31,028 nucleotides of DNA. Origin: Zygnema cylindricum. Lineage: Eukaryota > Streptophyta > Zygnematophyceae > Zygnematales > Zygnemataceae. Where the stretch lies: contig JBBHKE010001283.1 of the NCBI GenBank assembly GCA_037447655.1, positions 471,600 through 502,627 on the forward strand. Direction: 5' to 3'. The notes below the pieces were generated by a model. That model saw nothing but the letters and a program-made list of their open reading frames with translations. It had not been told where the DNA came from and did not search any database. A program made the translations under genes and the position numbers. Below are positions 23,331-31,028 of the stretch, piece after piece (positions within the stretch are counted from its first letter, which is position 1; each line of letters opens with the position of its first letter).

Positions 23331-24260
23331 TCTCCTCCTTCCCTTTCCCCTTCCGTTTACACCTCGCCTCCTCCAACAGCCCCAGTTTCAGTAATATCCT
23401 CCACATATCTCTCTAATCCCTCTGTTCTTGCCTCTCCTCTCACTATTTCCTCCCCTTCCCTTACCCGAACCTCATCTACTCCTTCCCCTTCATCAAACTC
23501 CCTACCTCTTCAAAGGACACTCTCTGATCCCTACTCCCTCTCTCCCATCCGCCCAAATGAGCCTTCTTACGTTATTCCCCGTGTCCTTCCGGAAACACCT
23601 TTGCCCGTTCAGCGCGCTGGCCTCCGGAAAAGTGCCAAAATTGAAGCTAGGCGCGTCACTCATGGTGTCGCCAATATTGCAACTTTTGATGTCCCTAGTG
23701 CCAGAATTGAAGCTAGGCGCGTCACTCATGGTGTCGCCAATATTGCAACTTTTGATGTCCCTCCAACCTTTGCTGTGGCCATGGCAAGCCCGAATGCCGC
23801 AGAATGGAAAGCGGCTACAGATGCGGAATTCTCGTCTCTCAAACAAAATAAAACTTGGAACCTTACACCCCTCCCTAAAGATCGAAAAGTCATCGGCTCT
23901 AAATGGGTGTTTAGAATCAAAACAAAATCTGACGGAACCCTTGATCGGTTCAAAGCCAGATTTGTTGCGAAGGGATTTCTTCAAAAAAAAGGGCTTGACT
24001 TTACAAAGACTTATGCACCTGTGGCCAAATTCGCATCCATCCGCATCCTTATCCCTCTCGCCGCCTCTCAAGACAGGCACGTCCATCAGATGGATGTGCA
24101 AACGGCGTTCCTCTATGGCGCCCTCAAGGAAGAAATATTTGTCTGCCAACGTGAAGGTTAAATCTCCCCGGGCAATGAGCATCTCGTTTTTCGCCTCCTC
24201 AAATCTCTTTACGGCTTGAAGCAAGCCCCTCGCGTTTAGAGTGAACACCTTCATTCTCAT
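23331..24260 (+). pseudogene. Ser/Pro-rich linker and copia reverse transcriptase N-terminal half
   Basis: The linker (23331-23640) is Ser/Pro-rich, as in the element at 3066-3466. A 66-bp in-frame duplication (from 23641 and 23707) repeats IEARRVTHGVANIATFDVP. RT follows with EWKAATDAEFSSL, GSKWVFRIK, FKARFVAKGFLQKKG, YAPVAKFASIRI and MDVQTAFLYGAL. Stops at 24159 (TAA in place of an expected Tyr) and near 24237 (TAG) interrupt before and after SLYGLKQAP. Confidence 0.9.
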
Positions 24261-24768
24261 ACATGAAGGCTTCTGTAAGCTTGCAGCCGACTTTGGTATA
24301 TTCTTCAAGGGTAAAAACGAGTCCCTTTTAATCATCATCGTTTACGTCGATGATCTTGTTCTCTCTAGTCCCTCTCTGTCTGCAATTCTGCACGTCAAAA
24401 ACATGCTTAACTCTTATTTTGCAATAACAGATTTAGGGGAATTGGAATATTGCCTTGGAATTTTAGTAACCCGTGATCGTCCTACCAAAACCCTTTATCT
24501 CTTTCAAGAAAAATATATCTCTGAGGTCCTAAAAAGGTTCCCTATGTCAAACTGCACTCCTGTCTCCACTCCTTTAGATGCAAACACCAAACTTGCTTCC
24601 AACTCTAGTGGGCCTGTCCACGAAGACATCCATGACTTATATAGATCCATGGTCGGCTGCCTCATGTATGCCATGACTTGCACTAGGCCAGTTGCTGTTG
24701 CAGTCGGGCAGTCGGGCAGTTTAGTCAATTTGTTTCTAACCCAACCCTTAGCACCTCCTTGCGGCTAA
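24241..24768 (+). pseudogene. copia reverse transcriptase C-terminal half with YVDD
   Basis: Contains the catalytic IIVYVDDLVL near 24336-24365, then ITDLGELEYCLGI, QEKYISEVLKRF, CTPVSTPLDANTKL and YRSMVGCLMYAMTCTRP. An 8-bp duplication (GCAGTCGG at 24700 and 24708) shifts the frame just after VAVG, ending the open frame at 24766-24768. Confidence 0.9.
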
Positions 24769-25390
24769 GCGAGTCCTCTGCTATCTGCAAGGCACCAAAA
24801 CCCTACGCCTTACCTTCTCCGGTGGCAACTCTCCTACCCTCATTGGCTTTTGCGATGCGGACTGGGGGGGAGATCTCGACACCCGCCGCTCCACCTCAGG
24901 TGTATGCTTCTCACTCGGAGGAGCCCTCGTCCCCAGGGCCTCCAAAAAAAAACCTACTGTTGCCCTCTCCTCAATTGAGACTGAATATATGGCAACGACA
25001 CATGCTGCCAAGGAAGCGATCCCCTCTCCTCAACTGAGGCTGAATATATGGCAACGACACATGCTGCCAAGGAAGCGATCTGGCTTCGATCTCTCCTTGC
25101 AAATCTTCAATTTCCCCAGACTTCCCCAACCCAGATATTTTGTGACTCACAAGGCGCCCTCGCTCTAATGAGTAACCCGGTTCATTACCGATGAACCAAG
25201 CACATAGACATCCAGTTCCACTCTACACGGGAAACTATCGCAACTGGAATTCTCACCTTTCAATGCTACCAGACTTCTCTCCAGATGGCGGACTTCCTAA
25301 CCAAGTCTCGATGGGCGGACTTCCTAACCTAGTCTCTCCATCGACCTCAGTTCGAATTGCACCGAGCGTCTGGCGGTCTTATCTTCTAAC
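24769..25390 (+). pseudogene. copia RNase H, several frameshifts
   Basis: Pieces of RNase H are readable in alternating frames: CDADWGGDLDTRRSTSG, then a SSIETEY block, CDSQGALALMSNP, KHIDIQFHSTRE and QMADFLTKS. A 59-bp tandem duplication (from 24963 and 25022) and a 26/27-bp one (from 25284 and 25310) disrupt it. The order matches the intact-looking RNase H at 1468-2196. Confidence 0.88.
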
Positions 25391-25402
25391 AAAGAGGGGG
25401 GG
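25391..25402 (+). promoter_or_regulatory. Polypurine tract
   Basis: AAAGAGGGGGGG directly before the TG of the 3' LTR, the plus-strand priming site. Confidence 0.88.
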
Positions 25403-25814
25403 TGTTAGAAGAGTAGTCTTTGATTGAAGTTAATGTTTCTGTTCAATGTTTTTAAATAGCGAAATTCTGAATTTTGTCATCTAGAATTTTGCTATTCAGA
25501 ATTCTGCAGTCTGTGCAGTCTGTCCTAGTATCTAGGATTTCAGTATTTCGGTCTTTCTCTGTTTTACAATCAATGTGTTTTTACGTAATTAGATTCTGGT
25601 CAGGATCTGGTTATAAATCTTGACCCTGGCTCTTGACCGAAAGGTCAAGTGCCCCTTCAAAATAGGAAAGTACGTTTCAGTTCTCGAGAGGGTACTCTCG
25701 AGATATTCTCTCTATTTAGCTTGTCTTTTCCTTTTGTTTTGTATCAGTTTTGAAATTATTAATCAAATAAGAGCATTCTGTCTGTTCCTATTCTTTCCTT
25801 TCTATTTGCTTCTA
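25403..25814 (+). repeat. 3' LTR, first 412 bp (split by Helitron)
   Basis: Aligns without gaps to the first 412 bp of the 5' LTR (20251-20662). Differences include loss of the AATAAA signal (AATCAAA) and one mismatch that breaks the 12-bp stem. The CTCGAGAG hairpin (25683-25702) is kept. It breaks off after the A of the ATG-equivalent position and resumes at 28629. Confidence 0.92.
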
Positions 25815-26315
25815 CTAGTTTATCAAAGCCCGTTACATGGGCAAAGGTCGTGTTGTGTGTGTTTAAGGTTGTATAGAGTTTTTGTACTCTATATATTTGG
25901 GAACAACTACAGGTGGGTTTTTTGATGAACTACACAAATGTAAATTATATATGGGAATTACAACCATAGGGTGTTTTGATTTACAACACAAATATAGACA
26001 ATTTTAAACCGAGATAATGTCCCTTGAAAGATGTCATTCTATGCAAACAAACATGTTTTGAAGTTCATGATCATATTTTGTCTACTCCACAACAAGAATA
26101 TTGTAATTGAGATTAAATGGGTTTATTGATGACTGAGCGTCACCTTTGTAATAACGTTCAATGGTGTGTTGCGCTAGCAATTTCAACTGACTAACTATAC
26201 TTAACTAACCATTCTCCGCCTATATCTATGTGTAACTGTCAAAACACTAATATTTATTTTTAGCTACAGATCTCATGTTGGTGTGTTTTGTTACACAATA
26301 TGTTTTTGTTCACAT

Positions 26316-26420
26316 AAGTTAATCAATGCCCGTTACACGGACATGATTCATGTCGTGTTTTGTTGTGCTTGTTATATGGGCATGTATCTCGTGTTGTTTT
26401 ATCACGCTTTGTTGAGCCTT
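26316..26420 (+). repeat. Diverged internal copies of the Helitron 3'-terminal sequence
   Basis: GTTAATCAATGCCCGTTACAC at about 26318 resembles the terminal GTTTATCAAAGCCCGTTACA at 25818. A further diverged copy (CTTGTTATATGGGCATG) follows near 26368. Each is followed by a TCGTGTTGT-like word, so the terminal segment seems to have been repeated inside the element. Confidence 0.5.
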
Positions 26421-26986
26421 ACCAAAGTATTATACAAATATACGTTTATGTGTTCAATAAGCAATTGTACGACATGCATTATATGTAAAGAGTCTCTCTG
26501 TAACTTTTATTCGAACAACACCTATAGAGTGATGGTATAAGCATAGAAAACATACACACTTCCAAACAGCAAGAATATTCCATTGAAGAAATAGTAATGT
26601 TAGAACATAAGTGTGTCGAAGTATGTATACCTATGCAACTTACTTTAAAACGTTAACAATCCAATTAGGATTAAACATAATTTTTTATATTAACTTTTTA
26701 TAGCTCTAACAATGTTACAGATAAGTTTCTTTCGAAACTTCTTTATTTCACTTTTGTAAAAGTAATGTCAAATTTCACATTGTATTACCTTCTCCTGTTT
26801 ATGGAAACATCTAAATACACCATGGATTGCTATTAGTGTTAGACACACTGATTCAACGCTCTTTTCTTTTTCCTATCTCGTTTGTTTTTTCTCCCCCGTC
26901 CCTCTCTCTTGTTGTCTCTCCCCTCTCCCTCTCTCTCTCCCTCTTCGTCTTCTATCACTCTTCTCTCCCTCTTTCTTGTTGTCCGT

Positions 26987-27165
26987 TCATATATTGTTGG
27001 TTCACATATTGTTGGTTCATATATTTCCGGTGCATATATTGTCGGTTTATAAATTGTCGATTCATATATTGTCGGTTCGTACTTTTGCAGTTCATATCTT
27101 GTAGGTTAATATATTGTTGGTTCACATCTTGTCGGTTCGTACATTGTCGGATCACATATTGTGAG
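26987..27165 (+). repeat. 15-bp minisatellite, about 12 copies
   Basis: Units like TTCATATATTGTTGG and TTCATATATTGTCGG repeat every 15 bp. Because 15 is a multiple of 3, an open frame with five-residue repeats (FIYCR type) appears on the plus strand. I do not consider it a gene. A C/T-rich tract (26870-26980) precedes it. Confidence 0.9.
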
Positions 27166-27169
27166 TTCT

Positions 27170-27880
27170 TGTTCAGCTTGAATATGCGTACTCACGTCTA
27201 CTTTGCAACAACAACCATAGGGTGTTTGCGTTAAGGTCACATACGCATCATAAACTCTTTCAAACTGCAATAGTGAAGTAATGTAAGCTATTGACATCTA
27301 CACATTTTGTGCCGCTTTCATAAATCAACTCCAATTTAAAACCAAAAAAATGCAATGATATATTATTACTGCTTGTATACTTCACGACTTAGCAACGTAC
27401 TTGCATGTAATGTGAATTGTAAATCAACAACAATAATAATATATCCCTTTATTAATAACCGTTTCTTACGAATTACAATATTTCGTAATCTTTCATTTGA
27501 TATGTTATTTTAAGCATCAATTGAGCCGGGATGGCACACGCGTACCTTTTCTTTTTTTCTCTTGCGATGTATGTTGAGGCATCAATTTTGCACCGACGGC
27601 ACATGGGAACATGGGCCTTGGTCATAAGGGACATCTTGTTTTGGGTCGCGCGGATATACAGACATCGCCTCGCCCGCAAACAGATATCGCCTATTTAAGG
27701 TTTTCAACACGGCAGCCAAAGGTCTATAATTTTTAATCGAAAAAAAACCAATTTTTAATTTTGTATTTTTCTCTTGACAGTAGTAATACACTCTTCATGG
27801 GAACAAAACTAAAGGGTTATTTGATCAATTAAAGTGTTTTTTTTTACCGTACTGCCGGTGGTCGTTCGTAGATACTGGCG
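27170..27880. other. Helitron interior without recognised genes
   Basis: AT-rich sequence. The short minus-strand frames (27473-27791) show no recognisable domain. Nothing else supported was seen. Confidence 0.4.
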
Positions 27881-27984
27881 GGCGGCAATGTTGCATTTCG
27901 CCAGTGGTGCGGCGGTCCCTATTGCGGACGATCGCACGGCAACGTTACATTGTGCCAGGTACAGCGGTATGAACTGCTGACGCA

Positions 27985-28490
27985 CGGCGGCGTAGAATTA
28001 CACCAGCCGGTGGCAACGTAGAATTACGCCAGCAGGCGGCAGCGTAGAATTACGCCAGCATACGACAACTTAGAATCACGCCACCGAGCGGCAGCGTAGA
28101 ATTACGCCAGCGGCAGTCGGCAGCGTGGAATTACGCCAGCGGCAGACGGCAGCGTAGAATTACGCCAGCAGAGGACAGCTTAGAATCACGCCACCGAGCG
28201 GCAGGGTAGAATTACGCCAGCAGCCGGCAGCGTAGAATTACGCCAGCAGCCGGCAGCGTAGAATTACTCCAGCCGCCGGCAGCGTAGAATTATTCCAGCA
28301 GCCGACAGCGTAGAATTACGCCACCGAGTGGCAGCGTAGATTTACGCCAGCGGCCGGCAGCGTAGAATTACGCCAGCAGCCGGCAGCGTAGAATTACGCC
28401 AGCAGCCGGCATAGTAGAATTATGCCAGCCGCCGGCAGCGTAGAATTACGCAAGCTGGCGGGCGGCAACGTAGAATTGTGCCACGGTACT
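27985..28490 (+). repeat. 26-bp GC-rich minisatellite, about 19 copies, each with a mini-hairpin
   Basis: Unit approximates CGGCAGCGTAGAATTACGCC plus AGCAGC, mostly with a 26-bp period (for example 28206, 28232, 28258, 28284). Most units contain GCGTA-GAAT-TACGC, a 5-bp stem with a 4-nt loop. A more degenerate version begins near 27880. The GC content contrasts sharply with the surroundings. Confidence 0.92.
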
Positions 28491-28628
28491 GTTGTCTGTA
28501 CCACGACGGGCGACAGCGCTACATCGTGCCCGCAGTACGGCCGTGTGACAGAAAAAAATCAAGACAGACACGGCGCCTACATAAGGTTTTCCCTGAAGGC
28601 GAACGCAGTTCTCTTATTTATATACTGA

Positions 28629-28645
28629 TGGCTTCACCTTTCACA
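28629..28645 (+). repeat. 3' LTR, last 17 bp
   Basis: TGGCTTCACCTTTCACA is identical to the last 17 bp of the 5' LTR (20663-20679) and is followed by the TTTTG duplication. With the A at 25814 it restores the ATG-equivalent position. Confidence 0.9.
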
Positions 28646-29405
28646 TTTTGCCATTTTGGTATATTGTCATTTTCTATATTTTGTCTTTTATTTTGTCTTT
28701 TCTTTATTTTGTCCTTTGTGTGCCTAGTCTTTTCTATATTTTGTCTTTTCCCTGTTTTGTCCTTTCATTACTTTGTCTTTTATGCATAACTGTCATGTGT
28801 ATTTTGTCCTTTGTGTATTTTTTCATTTTTGTATATTTTCATTCTGTATTGTTTTTTGTTTTTTTTTTCCTTTATTTTGTCTTTTGTGTTCCTTGTCTCT
28901 TCCATATTTTGTCATTTTTGTGTTTTGTGCGTTGTGTATCTTATTTTTTCCGTATTTTGGCCTTTCTGTTTTTTGTCCGTTGTGTATCTTGTCCTTTCCG
29001 TATTTTGTCATTTCTTTATTTGTCATATTTTATTTGTCCTTTCTTTGTTTTGTCCTTTGTGTATTTTGTCTTTTGTGTATTTTGTCGTTTTTGTATTTTG
29101 TTTATTTTGTATCTTCTCGTTTTTGTGTTTTGTCTTTTGTATTTATGTCCTTTCTTTATTTTGTCCTTTGTGTGCCTTTTTTTCTATACTTTGTCAATTT
29201 TAAATTTTGTCCTGTGTGTCTTGTCCTTTGTGTATTTTGTCCTTTCTTTATCTTGTGTGTATTTTGTCCTTTGAATATTATATCATTTTCTGTATATTGT
29301 CTTTTCTGTATTTGTATTTTGTCCTTTCCTTATTCTCTCACTTCCGTATTTTTGACATTTTTGTGTTGTCCTTTTTGCTTTTTGTCCTTTGTGTATTTAG
29401 TCTTT
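28646..29405 (+). repeat. TTTTGTC-type minisatellite, right part (0.76 kb)
   Basis: Same loose unit as 18121-20250, resuming immediately after the copia element. The first five bases are the target duplication. The open hydrophobic frames here are repeat artefacts. Confidence 0.95.
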
Positions 29406-29472
29406 CATAAGTGAGGATGGATAATGTTATGGATTTAGGACGAGTACAGCAAAGGTTTTTAGCAAGTAGGAG

Positions 29473-29605
29473 TAAATATAATAAATTACACTATTTAAGG
29501 ACGTGGACCATAATCTGCCACGTCTCCAGACACTAAATTAGAATGAATGACTCTAATTTTTTCTTTACACTAATAATTTCTATACGCTAATAACGATTCA
29601 AGTTG
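29473..29605. mobile_element. TA-inserting MITE, right-end fragment W (133 bp)
   Basis: Matches 29679-29811 over its full 133 bp with few differences and ends GATTCAAGTTG followed by TA. The left end is missing. It contains GGACGTGG and CCACGTC, which form a small stem-loop. Confidence 0.65.
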
Positions 29606-29612
29606 TACTGTA

Positions 29613-29811
29613 CACCGTGAATCGTTATTAGCCTTATGTGCGCTATATCGGCACCCCGAAATTTTGACATTGATACCTTAAATATAATAAATTACACTAT
29701 TTAAGGACGTGGACCATAATCTGCCACGTCTCCTGACACTAAATTAGAATGAATGACGCTATTTTTTTCTTTACACTAATAACTTTTATACGCTAATAAC
29801 GATTCAAGGTG
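29613..29811. mobile_element. TA-inserting MITE, full copy X (199 bp)
   Basis: Begins CACCGTGAATCGTTATTAG after TA (29611-29612) and ends CTAATAACGATTCAAGGTG before TA (29812-29813). It has the same termini as copies A and C at 12688 and 13902 but a different, shorter interior. Confidence 0.75.
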
Positions 29812-29813
29812 TA

Positions 29814-30070
29814 CACCGTGAATCGCTATTAGCGTGTTGAACGCTAATTGAGGTACCCCGTTTTTTTGGGCAAATTCTCAAATAGAATTAAACATTCTAA
29901 ATGTTTCTACACGTTATTTGAGGTGTTCCGTAAAATAGGTTTCATGACTCTAATATGGTGCCATCTTAAATAGTGTGGTGTACGGTCTGTCAGAGCCGTA
30001 CTATTTAGTACGGCTTTTAGTAAAAAATAACAAAAAAATATTTACGTTGTTGCGTGCGCATGTAAATGTG
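29814..30070. mobile_element. TA-inserting MITE, half copy Y, inverted relative to A and C
   Basis: Starts CACCGTGAATCGCTATTAGCG after the TA it shares with copy X. It then matches the reverse complement of the right half of copy A (GGTACCCCGTTTTTTTGGGC, GTGGTGTACGGTCTGTCAGA). Similarity fades past about 30060, and no second terminus is found. Confidence 0.65.
29994..30015. repeat. Perfect 10-bp stem hairpin followed by T run
   Basis: AGCCGTACTA and TAGTACGGCT are exact complements around a TT loop, followed by TTT. It looks like a bacterial intrinsic terminator but lies inside a MITE in eukaryotic DNA. Copy A has a weaker equivalent (GTACTTTTTGTAC). Confidence 0.6.
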
Positions 30071-30660
30071 CTCTGGAAAAACACGATCAAATGAGGTCGG
30101 TAAAAAACGTGTTCACATATGTTCGAATGTCGTTGTCGTGGTCGAACGTGTGAACACCGGACATGCGTGAACGTTGGAAGTTACGGAATTTTGCCGTAAA
30201 ACAACGCAACAGTGTGACTTGTGATTGTGGCGTTTTAACTGCCTTCCTCAACTGTTTATGTGGTCACTGTAATTAAGGGTGTACATATAATTAGGGTAAT
30301 CGTACACTCTATTTCGCGACGATAGTCTATTTAGCGTAAATGTAAACCCTAATTTGGCGCAAATGTGCAAAATGACAACCAAATAGAGTATGTGATGACA
30401 TTAATTTGGGTGTGAGTTTGCAATGGCACCCATATTAGAGTTATTAAAAAATAAAATTAGAGTTAAAATACAACATTTGGCGTTGGTGATATTTGGCTTG
30501 GGTAACGCCAAATGCGGACAGACCCCAGAAAAGAGATTCTTTTTAAACGAATCACATCGATCCTTTGGTTTTTTATTTTTTACGTGGTTCGTCATGCTTG
30601 CGCTGCCACTTTCGAAATCTTCCAATTTTTCCAACAGGACGCACGCGAACGTCCGGCCGC
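30071..30660. other. Non-coding stretch with an 11-bp inverted repeat
   Basis: CATTTGGCGTT (30474-30484) pairs with AACGCCAAATG (30504-30514) around a 19-nt loop. A plus-strand open frame (30423-30731) crosses it but shows no domain. Confidence 0.45.
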
Positions 30661-30661
30661 C

Positions 30662-30739
30662 ATGGTTTCCATGTCATCAAGGTATCACACCCGTGTATCT
30701 CCTCCATTATTTTTTTTGTTTATTTTTATGAAGAAGTAA
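30662..30739 (+). CDS. Possible first exon of a gene running off the window (speculative)
   Basis: ATG in the context GCCGCCATGG, preceded by a CpG-rich leader. The frame MVSMSSRYHT is open for 25 codons to a stop at 30739. A possible donor (AAG|GTATCA) lies at 30681, after six codons. The product is not recognised and no downstream exon is visible before the C/T tract. This is speculation from context only. Confidence 0.15.
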   Translation: MVSMSSRYHTRVSPPLFFLFIFMKK

Positions 30740-30774
30740 CGAGAACAAAATCGTGTAAGTTTTATACATTTATT

Positions 30775-31028
30775 TTTCCCCTCTCACTTTCCCTATCCTC
30801 TCTCTATCCTCTCTCTATCCCCTTCCCTCTCCTCTCTCCCTAATCTTCCCCCGATCCTACCTTTCTCTCACCCTCTCCCTCTCCCTTTTCCTCTCTCTCT
30901 CCCTTTTCTTTTCCCTCTCCCTCTCATAGTGCCTCTTCCCCTCCCTCTCCCGTTAGCGAGCTCTCCCTCTCCCTCTCTCTCCCGCTCCCTCTCCCTCTCG
31001 CCCTCTCTCTCCCTCTCCCTCTCCAGCG
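30775..31028 (+). repeat. C/T-rich simple repeat (CTCTCCCT)n
   Basis: Nearly pure pyrimidine on the plus strand to the window end, built from CTCTCCCT-like words. It is compositionally like the modules at 4245-7261 but without their conserved order. Confidence 0.9.

Larger units (their letters stand above)
25815..28628 (-). mobile_element. Non-autonomous Helitron, 2,814 bp, inserted in the 3' LTR
   Basis: On the minus strand it starts TCAGTATATAAATAAG after a host A (complement of T at 28629) and ends CTAG before a host T (complement of A at 25814). A hairpin GCCCAT-GTA-ACGGGC (25828-25842, one mismatch) lies 9 nt before the CTAG end. These are the Helitron hallmarks: TC start, hairpin then CTRR end, insertion between A and T, no target duplication. 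No Rep/helicase coding was found. The interior carries two minisatellites and a C/T tract. Excising it restores the LTR to exactly 429 bp. Confidence 0.85.
20251..28645 (+). mobile_element. Complete but decayed Ty1/copia hemivirus-type retrotransposon, carrying a nested Helitron
   Basis: Order: 5' LTR, half-tRNA primer site, gag, protease, integrase, RT, RNase H, polypurine tract, 3' LTR. Without the Helitron (25815-28628) the element is about 5.58 kb. LTRs start TG and end CA, are 429 bp each and differ at about 16 sites by eye (~96% identical). pol order PR-INT-RT-RH places it in Ty1/copia. All reading frames are broken by stops, frameshifts and at least eight short tandem duplications. Confidence 0.92.

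Noticed and set aside
23502-24338. 278-residue minus-strand open frame
   Set aside because: It is antisense to copia RT, which has clear motifs on the plus strand.
25811-25830. Plus-strand Helitron start (TCTACTAGTT resembles TCTCTACTA)
   Set aside because: On the plus strand the right end lacks a terminal hairpin. The minus-strand reading gives TC start, hairpin, CTAG end and restores the LTR to 429 bp.
27985-28490. CRISPR-like array of 26-bp repeats
   Set aside because: There are no unique spacers; units are directly adjacent and diverged. It is a minisatellite in eukaryotic DNA.
29994-30015. Bacterial intrinsic terminator
   Set aside because: The sequence context is a MITE in a eukaryotic genome, and no operon or bacterial gene is nearby.

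Overview
This is eukaryotic nuclear DNA. It is AT-rich and dominated by nested transposable elements, microsatellites and minisatellites, with very few genes. Features that suggest a green plant or plant-like alga are T-rich introns with GT..AG borders, Ty1/copia elements with plant-type pol domains, a PIF/Harbinger-like MITE and a Helitron. A charophyte or other green alga is my guess, with low confidence. I saw no rRNA, tRNA or CRISPR features.

Layout. 1-3545 (minus strand): two tandem copies of a decayed copia element sharing one LTR (pol remnant, LTR, gag remnant). 3829-7261: (TA)n tracts interleaved with ten copies of a ~185-bp pyrimidine/purine module, five in one orientation then five in the other, forming a ~3-kb mirrored array. 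7474-9275 (plus): the C-terminal part of a Crypton-like protein (coiled coil, five 40-residue Pro/Ser repeats, GCR1_C-like DNA-binding domain) with one frameshift. 9579-10530: a ~220-bp satellite. 11645-12373: a PIF/Harbinger-like MITE. 12422-14910: an element with ~265-bp terminal inverted repeats filled with TA-inserting MITEs. 15625-17961 (plus): a candidate four-exon gene for a 78-residue protein. 18121-20250 and 28646-29405: the two halves of a TTTTGTC-type minisatellite.

The best-supported structure is a Russian doll. A copia element (20251-28645) inserted into the TTTTGTC array, leaving the 5-bp duplication TTTTG at 20246-20250 and 28646-28650. A 2,814-bp non-autonomous Helitron (25815-28628, minus) then inserted between A and T inside the 3' LTR. 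Removing the Helitron gives a 3' LTR of 412 + 17 = 429 bp, exactly the length of the 5' LTR.

Both copia elements carry, immediately or 3 nt after the LTR, a sequence complementary to the anticodon arm of initiator tRNA-Met (GGTTATGGGCC[C]). This is the half-tRNA primer site of hemivirus-type elements. The gag start codon lies inside the LTR, so the primer site is also read as Gly-Tyr-Gly-Pro codons of gag. None of the copia reading frames is intact. The 20-25 kb copy is unusual in carrying at least eight separate short tandem duplications.
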